Positions 45,546-58,523 of a stretch of DNA of 64,000 nucleotides are shown piece by piece. The stretch is from Anaeramoeba flamelloides. Lineage: Eukaryota; Metamonada; Anaeramoebidae. The stretch lies in the NCBI GenBank assembly GCA_027625915.1, contig JANTQA010000032.1, positions 9,300,001 to 9,364,000 on the forward strand. The letters run 5' to 3'. Below the pieces are notes generated by a model. The model saw only the letters and a program-made list of their open reading frames with translations. It ran no database searches and had not been told where the DNA came from. The position numbers were made by a program, and so were the translations under genes. The number at the start of each line of letters is the position of its first letter. Within the stretch, counting starts at the first letter, position 1.

Positions 45546-47084
45546 TTTATATTCAAAATTATAATTCATTATGGTAAAATAAAAATTGAACATCACTCAG
45601 GAAGGGTTTTTTTTTCTAAAAATGTCCTTATTTTTTGACTGTTAATTTCTGGACATCTATCACACTTCACATGTTAGTTAGTTTTTAATGGTTTTGAATT
45701 TCGGAGAAAAAATTACTAAAAACAGTTTTTTTTTTTTCAAATTCTAAAAATTATTTTTCAACTTCATGACTTAGCCTTTAACAATATAAATAATAGATTT
45801 TTTTAAAAAATAATCACTAAGCAGAATACTATGATTTAGAAATTAAATCTCAGGACAAATTAATATATCAACTCTGATCTTTCCCAACACAAGAAAACCA
45901 TATACAACAGATTTATCTTGAATTTATATCAAAAATACCAACATTTGAAAAAATTTATGTTTTCTTTGATCTTCTATTGGTATAATAACCCACTATTCCA
46001 TATATATATACAGTCTTATTAAATTTACTATAAAAAATAAACTAAACTTCAAAATTTTCAACACAGCTAAAATTTTTCAAAAAATAACAGCAATACAATT
46101 TCATTCAAATTGCAAATAATTTTGATTTTTGAAAAAAATAAGGAAATCATTTTTTCATCTTTTTAGTTTTTTTTTTCATTTCATTTTTCGAATTAGGAAA
46201 TTTGTTTCGTTCGAACAAAATTTCTTTCAACAATTGATATTGTGCAAAGTTGTGTTGTTCCAAATAGAAGAACTCAAATAAAATTAATTTGGTAGTATCT
46301 GACTATTTGATCGATCAATATTCCTAATAGAATTTAAACATATTTACCAATGTATTTTTTTGTTTTGCTCTCTCCAAAATTTTTAACATACCCTTGATTT
46401 ATTAGTATTAATAATTATTTATTTTGTTTTGTGAGTATAGTAAGATATAAAAAAATGTTAACAATCCAATTAGCGAATGGTTCTAATTTAGTATTTCTTT
46501 GGGAATTGATTAAATAAGATTTTTTTTTTCAACAAATTGAATTTTGGTTTGTTAAAAATTTTGAATTGGGGTTTAAAATAAAATAAAATAAAAAATGGAG
46601 TTTTCATGATATAATACCAAGAACTTTTTATAAGAAACACCACCAGAATTAAAATTTTTGAAGTGTTTTCATTAACTTTAATTACTTTCAAAACCTAATA
46701 AAGGTTTCCTACCAAAGTATTGTCAATTCAACAAAGTTACCACGATTGTTTTGCTATTCTTCTTGTGGAAATATTCATTTTTTTTCAATTTTAGTAGATT
46801 TACAATCTTAATTTTCAGACAAAGAAGAACGCAAGTAAAGCAAGAGGGAAATAAATAGCTTTTTAAATTTGTATCAGCACTGTTTTAAGTCGATAAATAA
46901 AACGAATGTTATAAAAACAAAATGTGCTGAAGATAAAACTCGATAACATTAAATAAAATAAAACTAAAACTAAAAATGAATTCTAATTATAATAATTCTA
47001 TTTATTATTTATATAATAAATATAAAAATAAAATGGTAAAAAAGAATAATTAATTTCAATAATAAATAGAAAGAATAATATTTA
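45546..47084. other. AT-rich spacer, no gene seen
   Basis: 3' flank of the Ser-rich gene (minus strand). No notable structure found by eye. Confidence 0.4.
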
Positions 47085-48530
47085 TTAGAACATAGCTTTT
47101 ACAATTGCCTTTTTAATTAAATTTTGATTTTGGTATATCAAATAAGGGGAAAGTATTAAGATAGGGTCATCTTCTTCTACGGACTCTGAATCTTCCCCGA
47201 TACATGTGTGTTTTGTAGGGTTGAAATCTAATGTTGAATCAAATTGGCAACTATAGTTCAATATATATACAATAATAAAAAACTTTAGTGTAACAATTAA
47301 ATGCCGAACGATTTGTTTTTGAAATTTTAAAAATACTTGCAAGGTTTGTGAATTTTCAGATTTTGTTAATTTTTCTTTTTGAAATTCCTCCAAAACTTCA
47401 TTTGACATATTTTCTAAAAATTCTTCATCAATATCATCCTCTAATATCAAAGAATTATTTTCTATTTCGTTAATTAAGGTCATTGTTTCTTCATAACACA
47501 TCCTTACCAACTCCATTCTTTTAAACAAAATATCACTCAATTCAAAGGTCCAAATATCGTTTGATTTGCTTAATGAATCTATATAGTCATTATAGGTCTC
47601 ATCAAAGTCATAATTTATTTTGAAATTTAAATAGTCAACAAACGCTTTGTAATTATTAGTTGCATTATTATTTTCATCCAATATTTGATCTTGTTCGATT
47701 TGATTTTGATTTTGGTTTTCTTTTTCTTTTTCGTTTTCGTTTTGTTTTTGATTATCATTTTCATTTTGAACATCAATATTTTTTGTTTTTTCAATTTGTG
47801 TAAATTTTTTTTTCTTTAATGTGAGCGAATCTCGTTTCTTGGATTCACGATTTTTTAAGAGTTTTTCTAATTCCAATTTTTCCTGATCGAATTTTTTACG
47901 AAGCAATTTACATTCCTTATTCTCTTTGTTTAGCTGGGTTTGGACATTCTCTAATTTTTCATTAATTGGATTGTTATTATTTTTTAAATCTTCAAGGATC
48001 TTGATTGATTTTTTTTTTTTTCTTTCATATTTGTTTTTTTTTTTCAGAAATCGCTTTTTCAATTCTTTGTATTTCTCTTGATATTCTTTTTCATATTGCT
48101 CGATTTTTTTTTGTGTAATGATGTGTTGTTTGATTTCTTGTTTATTTTTTTCCATTTGGATTTGTAATTTATAATATCGTGCTTTTAATTCTTTTGTTAA
48201 TTTGGCTTGTTTTTTATAGGTGTTATGAAGAAGATCAATCTTGGGCTGGCTGTTGCTTTTGTTATTCGTTTCTTCTGAACTTGAAGAAAAGGATTGAGTG
48301 CCATTTCCCGATACGGTTCCTGATTCTGATTCTGACCCTGACCCGTATCTAGATCCAGATCCAGATCCAGATCCAGATCGAGAACTTGAATAAGATGAGG
48401 ATGTGGATTGCTCTGATGTATTAGATGTTTCAGAATTGCTAATTGAATCTTCAACACTATGAATTCCATTTTTTTCAGATCCACTACTTGAACCAGATTC
48501 TGAATTTTCAGATGTTGAGCTATTCGACAT
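47085..48530 (-). CDS. Ser-rich coiled-coil protein, function unknown
   Basis: A 481-residue open frame starting ATGTCG at 48530. Residues 1-95 are almost all Ser, Gly, Glu, Asn and Thr; part is a hexanucleotide repeat GGATCT (48351-48380) coding Gly-Ser. Residues about 105-245 form a charged coiled coil rich in Lys, Glu and Gln. A short QN/EN tract follows (about 255-285). The C-terminal 190 residues look globular and conserved-like: YKAFVDYLNFKINYDFDETY, IWTFELSDILFKRMELVRM and a helix-rich acidic stretch. A hydrophobic segment at about 415-425 (LKFFIIVYILNY) could be a short retained intron or a buried helix. I do not recognise a family. The less AT-biased codons and long open frame argue for a real gene. 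Confidence 0.75.
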   Translation of the reverse strand: MSNSSTSENSESGSSSGSEKNGIHSVEDSISNSETSNTSEQSTSSSYSSSRSGSGSGSGSRYGSGSESESGTVSGNGTQSFSSSSEETNNKSNSQPKIDLLHNTYKKQAKLTKELKARYYKLQIQMEKNKQEIKQHIITQKKIEQYEKEYQEKYKELKKRFLKKKNKYERKKKKSIKILEDLKNNNNPINEKLENVQTQLNKENKECKLLRKKFDQEKLELEKLLKNRESKKRDSLTLKKKKFTQIEKTKNIDVQNENDNQKQNENEKEKENQNQNQIEQDQILDENNNATNNYKAFVDYLNFKINYDFDETYNDYIDSLSKSNDIWTFELSDILFKRMELVRMCYEETMTLINEIENNSLILEDDIDEEFLENMSNEVLEEFQKEKLTKSENSQTLQVFLKFQKQIVRHLIVTLKFFIIVYILNYSCQFDSTLDFNPTKHTCIGEDSESVEEDDPILILSPYLIYQNQNLIKKAIVKAMF

Positions 48531-48603
48531 CGTTTGAGTAATTCTATGTTAAAAGTAAACAATAAAGGAGAAAAAATGAAAATTTGTTCTTTTGCAATAC
48601 TTT

Positions 48604-48955
48604 AAAAAATCTTGTGACTTTTACTAAGGTTATCTCTTTTGCAACGCATTTCCCCTTTGAAAGTGTGAGAAAATGTTTGAAAGTTTTGGAAAGTGTTTGA
48701 GAGGGTTTTAGATTGTCTGAAAGTGTTTGAAAGCTTTAAAAGGCCAATAATCAGATCAAAGTACTGAGATTTTTTGTAGTAAAAAATACTAAAAATCTCC
48801 TGACTTTTACAAAGCTTTTCACTTTTACAACTTTTTTTGCTATAAAAGTGTATGAAAATGTTTGATAAGGTTTATGAATTGTCTTCAAGTGTTTGAAAGT
48901 TTTGGAAGACTGAAAAAAACATAAAGCTTGACGAAAAGTCATGAGATTTTTTGTC
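48604..48955. repeat. Two tandem TIR units upstream of the Ser-rich gene
   Basis: Unit 1 (48604-48776) and unit 2 (48790-48955) share about 170 bp of similar sequence. Each begins AAAAATCT..TGACTTTTAC and ends with a matching inverse (AAGTAC/CATGAGATTTTTT). Each contains GAAAGTGTTTGAAAG-type short repeats. They lie within 430 bp of the start of the Ser-rich gene. Confidence 0.6.
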
Positions 48956-51900
48956 GTTTACAAATTGAGTTGTTGGTTATTTATTACTGTTTTATCAAAG
49001 ATTAATTGGAGTACTTTTTAATGAAGGATATTGGTATAACAAAATAGCAATATTAATTCAACATTAGAAAGTCATTAATTTCCAATCCCAATTAATAAAA
49101 AAATATTCTGAAAATATTTTGAACAATAGATCTTTTAAGGGAGTAGCCACCAAAAAGTTAAAATTTTCACTTTTAATATTTTGAAAGAAGATTTCAAAAC
49201 AAAGTTTTTACTTTAGTTGTTTCTTGTTGCTTTTTAGTATTCAAAGTACTTTTTGAAAAACAATTCATTAATTTTATTTTCATAAGTAAAGAAAAAAGCC
49301 TAATAGAATATTAAGTTAATTTTTTTAATCCACTTTTGGAAATTTTAAATTGTTTCCTTTTTATTTTTATCTCAGCATTCTATTATGTCATTTTATTTCA
49401 TGTTGTAAAAAATTTTCTAATAAATTATTTTTAAACAAAAAACTTTAAAATGAGCAAAATCAAAAAAAATCACAACAAAATAAACAAGACACTTTTCAGA
49501 TATAATTGCAAATTAAAAAAAAAGTGAAATTGTTGACTTCTGGTATGAGACTCTTATTTTAAGTTAACTTTGTTCTAAAAATTAAAAAGAATAATAGGTA
49601 CTTGATCATTAAAAAAAAAAGAATTGTTAATCAATCTTAAAATCGTTCCATTAATATAAAACCTGATTATGAAAATTTTCAAAAGTCAACTGCCTTTTAA
49701 ATAAATTTGATTGTATCAAGTTATTTTTTTCTTGAAACGAAATAAAAATATATAATAAATTTAGTGATTTCTATTATCACAAGTATTTCTGTTAGTAAAC
49801 CTATTCTGATAATAAGTTGAGATTCAAGGAGTATTCCAAAAAAAAAAATAATAAGTATTGTTGATGTAAATTTACAACCAACCCACCAACTAAATATAAA
49901 ACTATAAGAAAAATATCTTTTGATCTGATCACTCGTTTAATTTGGTTCTTTTTATTTATTTTTAAGAATAATTGTTTTTTGAAGAATCTAGATCATCAAA
50001 TTATTATTGTTCCAATTCTAAATAATGTTGAAAATACTTGAAAAGTTACAAAGATTATGAAATTAAAATTAATTTTCAAGGCTGGGACCAAGGCCAATGC
50101 CATTATTTGTATTTTTTCATTCATTTCAATGATAATCTTGCAATTCTAAATTATTAAAAATTTTACTAAAGGTGATGAGGGATAGAAATAAATTTTCTAA
50201 ATTAATCTTGTAAGTTGAAGAGAAGAATAATTATTAATTCAAGGCTTTATTATAATTCATAATATTAACAAATTTTAAAGATTGAAAAAGTAATGGAAAT
50301 AGTTTATTTTTATTATTTTATTGTTCTGATGTATTATGGAAATCTTTTCTATAAAGGTTTAAATAAATCCAATCATTGTTTAATAGTTCTAACATAAGAA
50401 TATTTACATTTATGAAAATTCAGAAGAATTGTCAAGATAATATTATGACACTTTTATAAGAGAAAAACAAAAATTTGTTTATCTTTTTAATAATAATAAT
50501 TAAGTTAAAATAATATTTCAAATATGGGATATATATATAAAAAAGAATTTAATTAATGAATAAAAAATTGTTTAATAATATTAAAATTTCACCAATTAAA
50601 TAAAATGAATCAAATTTTAAAAAATATGTATAACACTATTAAATAAAAATTTATATAAAAAATATTAATGATACCCTAAATTCTCTTTTCTCAAATAGAA
50701 TTTTGAAATAAAAATAATTATCTGAACATTTTTTCAAAGATCTCTAGAATAATAGGATGAATGGAATACTTGAGTTATTATTCAAAAAATTACTAAGTGT
50801 TATATCAATATAATCTGAAAATACAAAGTGAAAGGGATACTTCTTATATCTAAAAAATAATCAATTAAAAATCAATTAAAAAAATTTCACCAACTTTGAT
50901 TTGTTTTTTTTCTTTTTTTAATAGTTTTTTCTCAAAAATTTTAATTGTTAATATTAATAAAATTATAGTTATGTTTTTATTTAATATTTTTTTTTGGGAA
51001 TCTAGAACTTGATATCATCAATACATTTTTTTTATCAACAATAACACATTTCATTTTTTATCAAATCGTTAAAAGATTATTTCAATAGGGTTATCAAGAA
51101 AAAATCTTGGAAAATATTCTTTCGATTTTAATCACATTTACAAACTAGAAAAATATAATTGGTGAGCAAAAATTTATACACAGATATAATAAATACCCTT
51201 ATTTAAAACCTTCCAACAATGTGTAAATAACCAAGAAGTTTATTAATTGCAAAAATCCGATTCCGTATATAGTCATGTTTACAATTAATGTAAATCTTTT
51301 ACTCTTATTGTTATGGTTATTTAGTTTTTCTCAAAGTTTATGAAAAAAAAATTCGAAGCTTTTTATTTTTTTTATTTTTTTATACTTTTGGAATTTGTTT
51401 TTTTTTTGTTTGTCTTGGTATAAATTTACTTAATAGAACTTTGGCTTATATTAAGGTATTTTTAGTTTACTTTTTTTTTTATTTATCTTTTTCACTTTAT
51501 ACAAAAAACCTAAAAATCACAAAAGGGATACCAAAATATAAAATAAAATAATAAATAAACTCCCTTTCAAAAAAAATGACACACTTCTCAAATCATCAAT
51601 ATTATTGAACTTGATTCTAATAAGATAATTACTTATTGGTGATTTTCATTTTAATTATTCATTTTTTCATTTTTTGTTTTTTTAATATTTGGATATTAAA
51701 CAATTGGAAAATGAAAAAACAAGATAAGAAGAAATCAATTTGGAAATAATCTGCCAATATATAAATAAAAACAGTTTAAGTTTGATTTCGAATGAGCTAG
51801 GTATAGGAATTAAGAAAGACCATTATTGAATTTATGTATGGAACAAAGAAAAGAGAAAAATATTAAAAAAAAAAAAAAAACAATTCCAACAAAAGAACCA

Positions 51901-52701
51901 GATGAATTGTGGCTTTATCTTGAAAATGAGATTCTAAAGAACTAAAGTTTTCTGTGTAAAGAATTATCAATAACTTGTAAAGAACTTTTTCCCAATTCAA
52001 TTGTATTCAATGGTTTTTATTGATTTTACAATTTTTTTTCATTACAATTAACAAAACAAGATTTCTCATTCCAAATAAAAGAGTACATTAATTTTTAAAA
52101 ATTTTAATTTTAATTTTTATTGTTTTGTTTTGAGAGTTTTAAATATTCATATTAAGTGTTTTTTTATGTTTTAAATAGTTTCTTATATTTTAGAATGATA
52201 TTATAATTAATTTGATTCAATTATGAATAATTCATGAACTTTTTATACCCTTTTATTTGAAAACGGGGTTAGTTGGATTTATACTAAAATAAATTATCGT
52301 ATTTCAAGAAGTAAAATGTAGGAATTAAAGTAATTAGAAGACATTTTGATTACCACATCTAATAATAATAATAATAATTATATTTTTAATAATTACATTT
52401 CTCTCTCTTTTTTCTTTTAATTAAATCATATTATTTTTTCTGTTTTAGCCAATTTTTTTCTTTTTCTTTTTTTTTTTTTTTTTTTTCATTTTTTTTTTTA
52501 AATAAGTAACAACAAATTCAATACTTTTTCAATTATTTTAATTTTTGCAAAAGTTAATATAAAAAATAATGAACTTTTAGTAAAAAAACATTTAATACAA
52601 TGTAATTTAAAAAATAAATTATTAAATATTATTTAGAAAAGTAAAAAAAAAAAATAAATTCAATTTTTTTTCCAATTTTATTATAATAAAGAAATCAATT
52701 G

Positions 52702-52756
<55 letters not shown>

Positions 52757-52812
52757 TTCTATAAATACCGAAATCACTCTAACAAAAGATTAAAAAACAA
52801 ATATATATATAT
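48956..52812. other. AT-rich stretch, no gene seen
   Basis: 3.9 kb of AT-rich sequence with no credible coding frame on either strand. A TA microsatellite followed by GA repeats lies at 52705-52757. Confidence 0.5.
52705..52757. repeat. (TA)n(GA)n microsatellite
   Basis: About sixteen TA repeats followed directly by about eight or nine GA repeats, just beyond the 3' end of the huntingtin homologue. Confidence 0.9.
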
Positions 52813-53720
52813 TTAATTTTTTAATTTTTTTCCACTTCCCTTTTTCTTCTTTTTTTTCTTTTTTTTCTTTACAATTTTATTTTTGTTTTTCTTTGCCTTT
52901 GAATTTTTATCTTTGCCTATTTCTTTATCTTTATTATTACTTTTATCTTTATTATTATCTAATTTCTTTTCGATATTTGATTTTTTAATAGTCAAATAAT
53001 TTTTTAAAAAATTTATTTTTTTTGAAGAATTGATTTTTAACGATTTAATTTTCTTTTCATTGTGTATAATTTGGTCAATAATTAAATTAAACAGTTTTAA
53101 ATTGATTTGTAATTTCATGGACTGGGTAATATTATTTAACATTTGTCTGTATTGGTTTATAACATTTTCAAATAAAATCCAATTTTTTTTGAAAGGTAAA
53201 TCGGCTTCAAATATATTTAGTAAATCAATAAATATTTTATTGTTAATTTTAGATTTTTTTAACAAAGAAAGAATTATTAAAGATAATTTCCATATTTGAA
53301 TATTATTTTTATTATTTTTCAATTCTATTATATTTAAATTTTCAATTAAATAATTTAATTCTGTAATACGATTTTCTTTAAAATTATTATCATAAATATG
53401 ATCAGTTAAACTAAATAATATTTTTGCAAAAAATAAAGGATATTTAGTGTTTTTATTTATAATTTGGTTTGTTATTAATTTCAACGAAAGACGAATACCG
53501 CATATTTGAATTAATACTTTAGGAATAATTAATGATATTATATTTGCTTCACAAGAATAATTATTTTTTAAGATATCAAAGAGTAAATCAAAAGATTTGA
53601 TTAATTGAGTAAAATTATTATTCTTATTGCTCATTTTAATTCTTACAACTTTTCCCCTCTTATTACTATTACTACTATTATTATTATCATTTTTTTCATT
53701 TTTTTCATTTTTTTCATTTC

Positions 53721-53798
<78 letters not shown>

Positions 53799-54958
53799 TA
53801 CTACTATTATTATTATTATTATTATCATTTTTAATATGACGATGCCCATTACCATGGTTATGGTTATCTTTATTATGGTTATGGTTATCTTTATTTTGAT
53901 TATGATTCTTGTTAACAACATTTTGATGATTATTCTTTTTATTAATATTATATGTTCTAAATTTATTTTCATCATCTGTATATAATAAGGTCAATAAAAA
54001 CCTAAAAAATAACAAAACATTCCGAGAACTAAAATTAGAAAACTTAATTTCAATTAAAGCTTTTAAAGACTTTCTATGATTATCACGAAGTCTATAACAA
54101 GCTAACAAGCTTTCAAATCCAGAACAAGCTGTAAATAAAACTTTAAAAGGGATTTCTTTCGGGAAATCAAAAAAAATACTAATTATTTTTTCAGTGAAAT
54201 GTAAAGAATTGGCCATTTCCATGTGCTTTTCGGCAAACAAAAAAGCTAGGATTAAAAGCTGATTTTTCGAATAATTTGTTATGGTTTTTAATTTCAATTT
54301 ATTAATAATATAATCAAAAAAATATTTTAGATTCGAATGAATAATTCCAAATATATCTCCTCCGACCACATACATTAATCCCTTGACAACAGCTATATTT
54401 ATTGATTCCTTTTTTGAATCTAAACAGGGGAAAATAATTTCTGACAATAAATCATATGAATTGGTTTTTTTTAATATTGTAATCGATTTACAGAGACCAA
54501 CGATAGTTAATTTTTGCAATAAAGGATTTGATGTAGATTTTGAAAAATAATAACAACTTTCAAAAATGTTTAACATCATTTCATATTCTTCATTTGAAAA
54601 TAAATCGCTAAGTAATAAAATTGAATGAATAATTTCAGTTAAATATATTGAAGATCCTTTCATTGATTTGAAAAACTCTTTTTGTAGAAATTTTAACAAT
54701 TCAAAAATTTTAATGTTTAAATGATAGTTAGTATTTTTTTTATTTAAATTAATTTTATTATTTCTAATATAATCTAAATTTAAATTTAATAATGAATAAT
54801 TTGAATAATTATAATTATTATTTTTTTTAATATTCAAATAGAATGGTAAATAATAATTTGATATGATTTTTTTCTTTTTAATTTTATTATTCAATTGATT
54901 TTTATTATTATTATTATTATTATTATTGCTGTTACTACTGTTACTACTACTAGTGCCG

Positions 54959-54994
<36 letters not shown>

Positions 54995-55995
54995 TCAATG
55001 ATATTATTATGGTTTAAAATTTTTTTAGTGTTCTTATTAATTTTATAAAAAGTATTATTTCCATTACTATTAATTGTTTTTAAATTATCATTTGATAATT
55101 GATTAAAAATCGCATTTTCAATAATTAAATGATTATTTATTAAAACATTTCCAATATCATTCAAAAAAAAATTCTTTTTTTTTAATTTTAGAGAAGAAAT
55201 TTTCCAAAAGGAATCTGGGTTGCCATTTTTTTTTCTTGAAAACAACAATAATAAAGAAATTAAACCTTTTAATAACAGTGGTTTGAATTGGTCATAGCCA
55301 ATAATATTTTTTAATTCTTCTTCCTCTTCGATAGAATGCTGTTTAATGAATAATTTCCAAATAGAATTATATAATATATTAAATTCCTTTTTGCTCGTAA
55401 AGCCCAATCGATTTATTAACCTGATTATTATTTGGAATATTTTTAAAGGCTCAAAAAAATCTCCAATTAGTATTGTATTATCATTACCATCATTATCATC
55501 ATTATCATAATTCTGGTTATTATCGTTTGATTGAAAAAAAAATGATTCAAAAATTTTATGTTTAAACATTTTTATTAAATCAATTTTTAAAATATTTTTA
55601 CAAATTTGAATTAATAATTGATTGTTTTCAATAGAAAAATATTTATTGCAAATTTTATTTTGAAATTTTTTTTTAATTATTAATATTTTGAATAAAAAAT
55701 TTAAATTTTTATTTAATTTCAACATATTAATGGTTTCTTTATTTTTCTGTAATTTTATTGGTTTATATTTTATTAAAACTTGAATTAAATTTATTATTGA
55801 TAACAATAAATTTTTATTTAGTTTTTTTTTAAATTTTACTAAGAGAATATTTATTAGTTTTAAAAAAGAAGGAATAAAACCCGATATTTTCAAACAATTT
55901 AAATGAAACTTTGTTATAAAATTGCATATTTGATTACAAAATATAATTAATTCATGAAGCTTTACAATATTTGAATATAATATTTTTTTTCTCAT
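52813..55995 (-). CDS. HTT: Huntingtin homologue, C-terminal part
   Basis: A 1060-codon open frame in a different frame from the N-terminal part (55952-61213), overlapping it by 44 nt. It aligns by eye with the C-terminal HEAT domain of huntingtin. Residues about 538-650 read VVKGLMYVVGGDIFG (human GALHGVLYVLECD), ...HMEMANSLHF, then CSGFESLLACYRLRD (human CALRGLERLLLSEQLSRL) and LLTLLYTDDENK (human LMLTCMYTGKEK). Residues about 800-880 read SFDLLFDILKNNYSCEANI (human VSVLFDRIRKGFPCEARV) and YPLFFAKILFSLTDHIY. A polyasparagine tract (53717-53822) and a Ser tract (54950-54995) interrupt the HEAT helices, and the C-terminus is poly-Lys. Huntingtin is a HEAT scaffold that acts with HAP40. The ATG at 55995 is probably not a true start; this part should be joined to the upstream frame. 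Confidence 0.82.
53717..53822 (-). repeat. AAT repeat (polyasparagine) in huntingtin C-terminal part
   Basis: About 30 nearly perfect AAT triplets on the minus strand, with a few AGT codons at one end. Confidence 0.9.
54950..54995 (-). repeat. AGT repeat (polyserine) in huntingtin C-terminal part
   Basis: About 12 AGT triplets coding Ser, followed by Gly-Thr-Ser and more Ser/Asn codons. Confidence 0.85.
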
Positions 55996-56238
55996 AGTAA
56001 TCTATAAATTTGTTTATTATTTCTATAATAAAATTAATTTCATTAAGATTTAAAAAATTCTTGATTTTTTGGTTTATTAATAAAGATTTTGATTTTATAA
56101 AATTGAATTTTTGATTAATAAAAACAAAAGAATTCTTTACATTATTATTATTATCACTAATACCACTAATACCACTAATACCACTATTTCTATTACTACT
56201 ATCACCATTATTATTACTACAATTATTGTTAATATTAC

Positions 56239-56337
<99 letters not shown>

Positions 56338-58492
56338 CAGTATTATCATGGGATTGTATACTTTTTTCATCACTCGATTCCTTTTGTTTCGTTTGAGTAA
56401 GTTTATCTTGTATTTTTATTTGATCAATTGAAAAATCTACCTCACCTATCAATTTATTTTTTTGTTTTTTCAATCCCGCTGGATTATTTATGCAATTCCT
56501 ATTCTTAAAATTGAATAAAATTTGATTAATCTTTGTGAATTCTGTTTGGCATATATTTTTTAACTTTTTAAATTTAATGTTTTGAAGATATGTATTTAAT
56601 AAATTTAATTTAATTTCATTATTTGGGAATAATTTTATTAAAAATATTATATTTTTTGAATTAGTATAATTTAAAAAAAAATTATTTTTTATTATTAAAA
56701 GCAATTGATTATTTAAATTTTCAATAATTATTTTTTCATTTATTTTTAAACAATTAATTAAATATTCTTTGATTAATAAATTATTACTATTACAATTATT
56801 AATAAAATAACCTACAAAATTAATGTTTTCAAAAAAATAACAGTTTTTTTTAATTTTTAAGGAAACAATATTTGTAAAGATTTTATTAATAAATTTATTT
56901 GGTAATTTTTTTTTATTGGCAAATTGCCATATTAATTTCCAATAATCAAAATTTTTTTTATAATTAAATTTGAAAAACAGTTTTAAAAATAAGTTCATAA
57001 TTTTAAATAAATTCAAATTCACATCATAATTATAAACATAATTTATAATATTGATTAATGCATTGCTCATCTGTGACAAAATTTCATTTAGTTTATTTTT
57101 ATTAATTGTATTAAATAATAAATTTGGTAATTTTATGATTATTTTGATATAATTAATTTGTTCAATTGTGAAAATATAGATATATTGGGATTGGGATTGG
57201 TGGTTGTTAACATCAAATTTATTCAAAATCTTAATTGGCTGTTTTAGCAATAGAATTAAAACCTCTTCAAAATTTAAATAATTTTTTATATTTTTTTTCT
57301 GTAACAACAATACTTTTAAAATTAATGTACAATGGAATAAAGTAATATTAAAATTAACATTTTTTTCATTTGAAAGAATTTCATTTAATTTTTGAATTAA
57401 TAATCTATAATTTAACAATTTGTAATATGTTAGTTTTAATTTATTCTCAAATTTATAATTTATTTGCTTTTTATATTTTGATAAACCATTAAGCAAAAAA
57501 TTTTGTATCGTTTCAATAATAAAATCATTTTTCGTATTTAAGGAAATCTTTGAAAATAATTCTAAATATTGAAGCGATTGATTATAATTATTAATATTTG
57601 CCAGTGAATTAAGAATTTCCATTACGGTGCCTTTTGATTTTATTAATTCAAATAATTCTGGTAGCCATTTGGACAAACAATTATTAATAATTAATGGGTT
57701 AATATATTCCTTGTTTTTGCAAATCGATAATATTAATTCAATTCTATATCCATCAGTAATAATTGAATTTTTATTTGTATTCCCATTCTCATTAATATTA
57801 GTTGATTTTTTTTTGATTTTTTTTTTATTATTATTTTGTTTTTTCCATATTTGATGGATTAAAAAAAACAATGGCTGCAAAAGAAATAAATCATTTCTTA
57901 GGTATCTATTATTAGACAAAAAATTTTTTTTCCCATATTCAAAAATGGCAGAACTATAATTCGAAAAATAATCGTTTATTTTGTATAATTTTAAAAAGCA
58001 ATAAATAATACCAGATTTTATCTCAGCATCCCAATATTTTTTATAAATTTCAATTTGCTTATTAAATATAAACTGATGTTTATTTAATATATTTATAATA
58101 TAATTTTGTTTTTGATTAATTTTTAAAAAATTTGATATCAAATTGCCAATACAAATGGAAGTTTCATATGGCTGATAAATTAAAACATAACTTAATAGAT
58201 TTAATATAACATCAAAATATATCAAATTATTTTTAACATTAAAATCAATTAACCTAATCAAATCGTTTAACAATAATAAAGAGCTTTTTTGTAAAATTTG
58301 GAAATTATTATTATTGTTAATCTCAGTTAATCCAATATTTCTGCTTTGTTTTATTTTTTGATACAAATCAGAATAAAAATATAAATTATTATAATTTTCT
58401 ATATAATTAAGATTTATTAGATTATTTAATTCATTATATTTTATAAGTTCATTGTCCTTTTCATATTCTTTGTTTTTTGTTTTGTCATTTTG

Positions 58493-58523
<31 letters not shown>

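Noticed and set aside
53605-53985. Poly-Ile/Leu frames opposite the AAT repeats (also 56111-56431)
   Set aside because: They are reading-frame artefacts of the (AAT)n tracts that code Asn in the huntingtin homologue.
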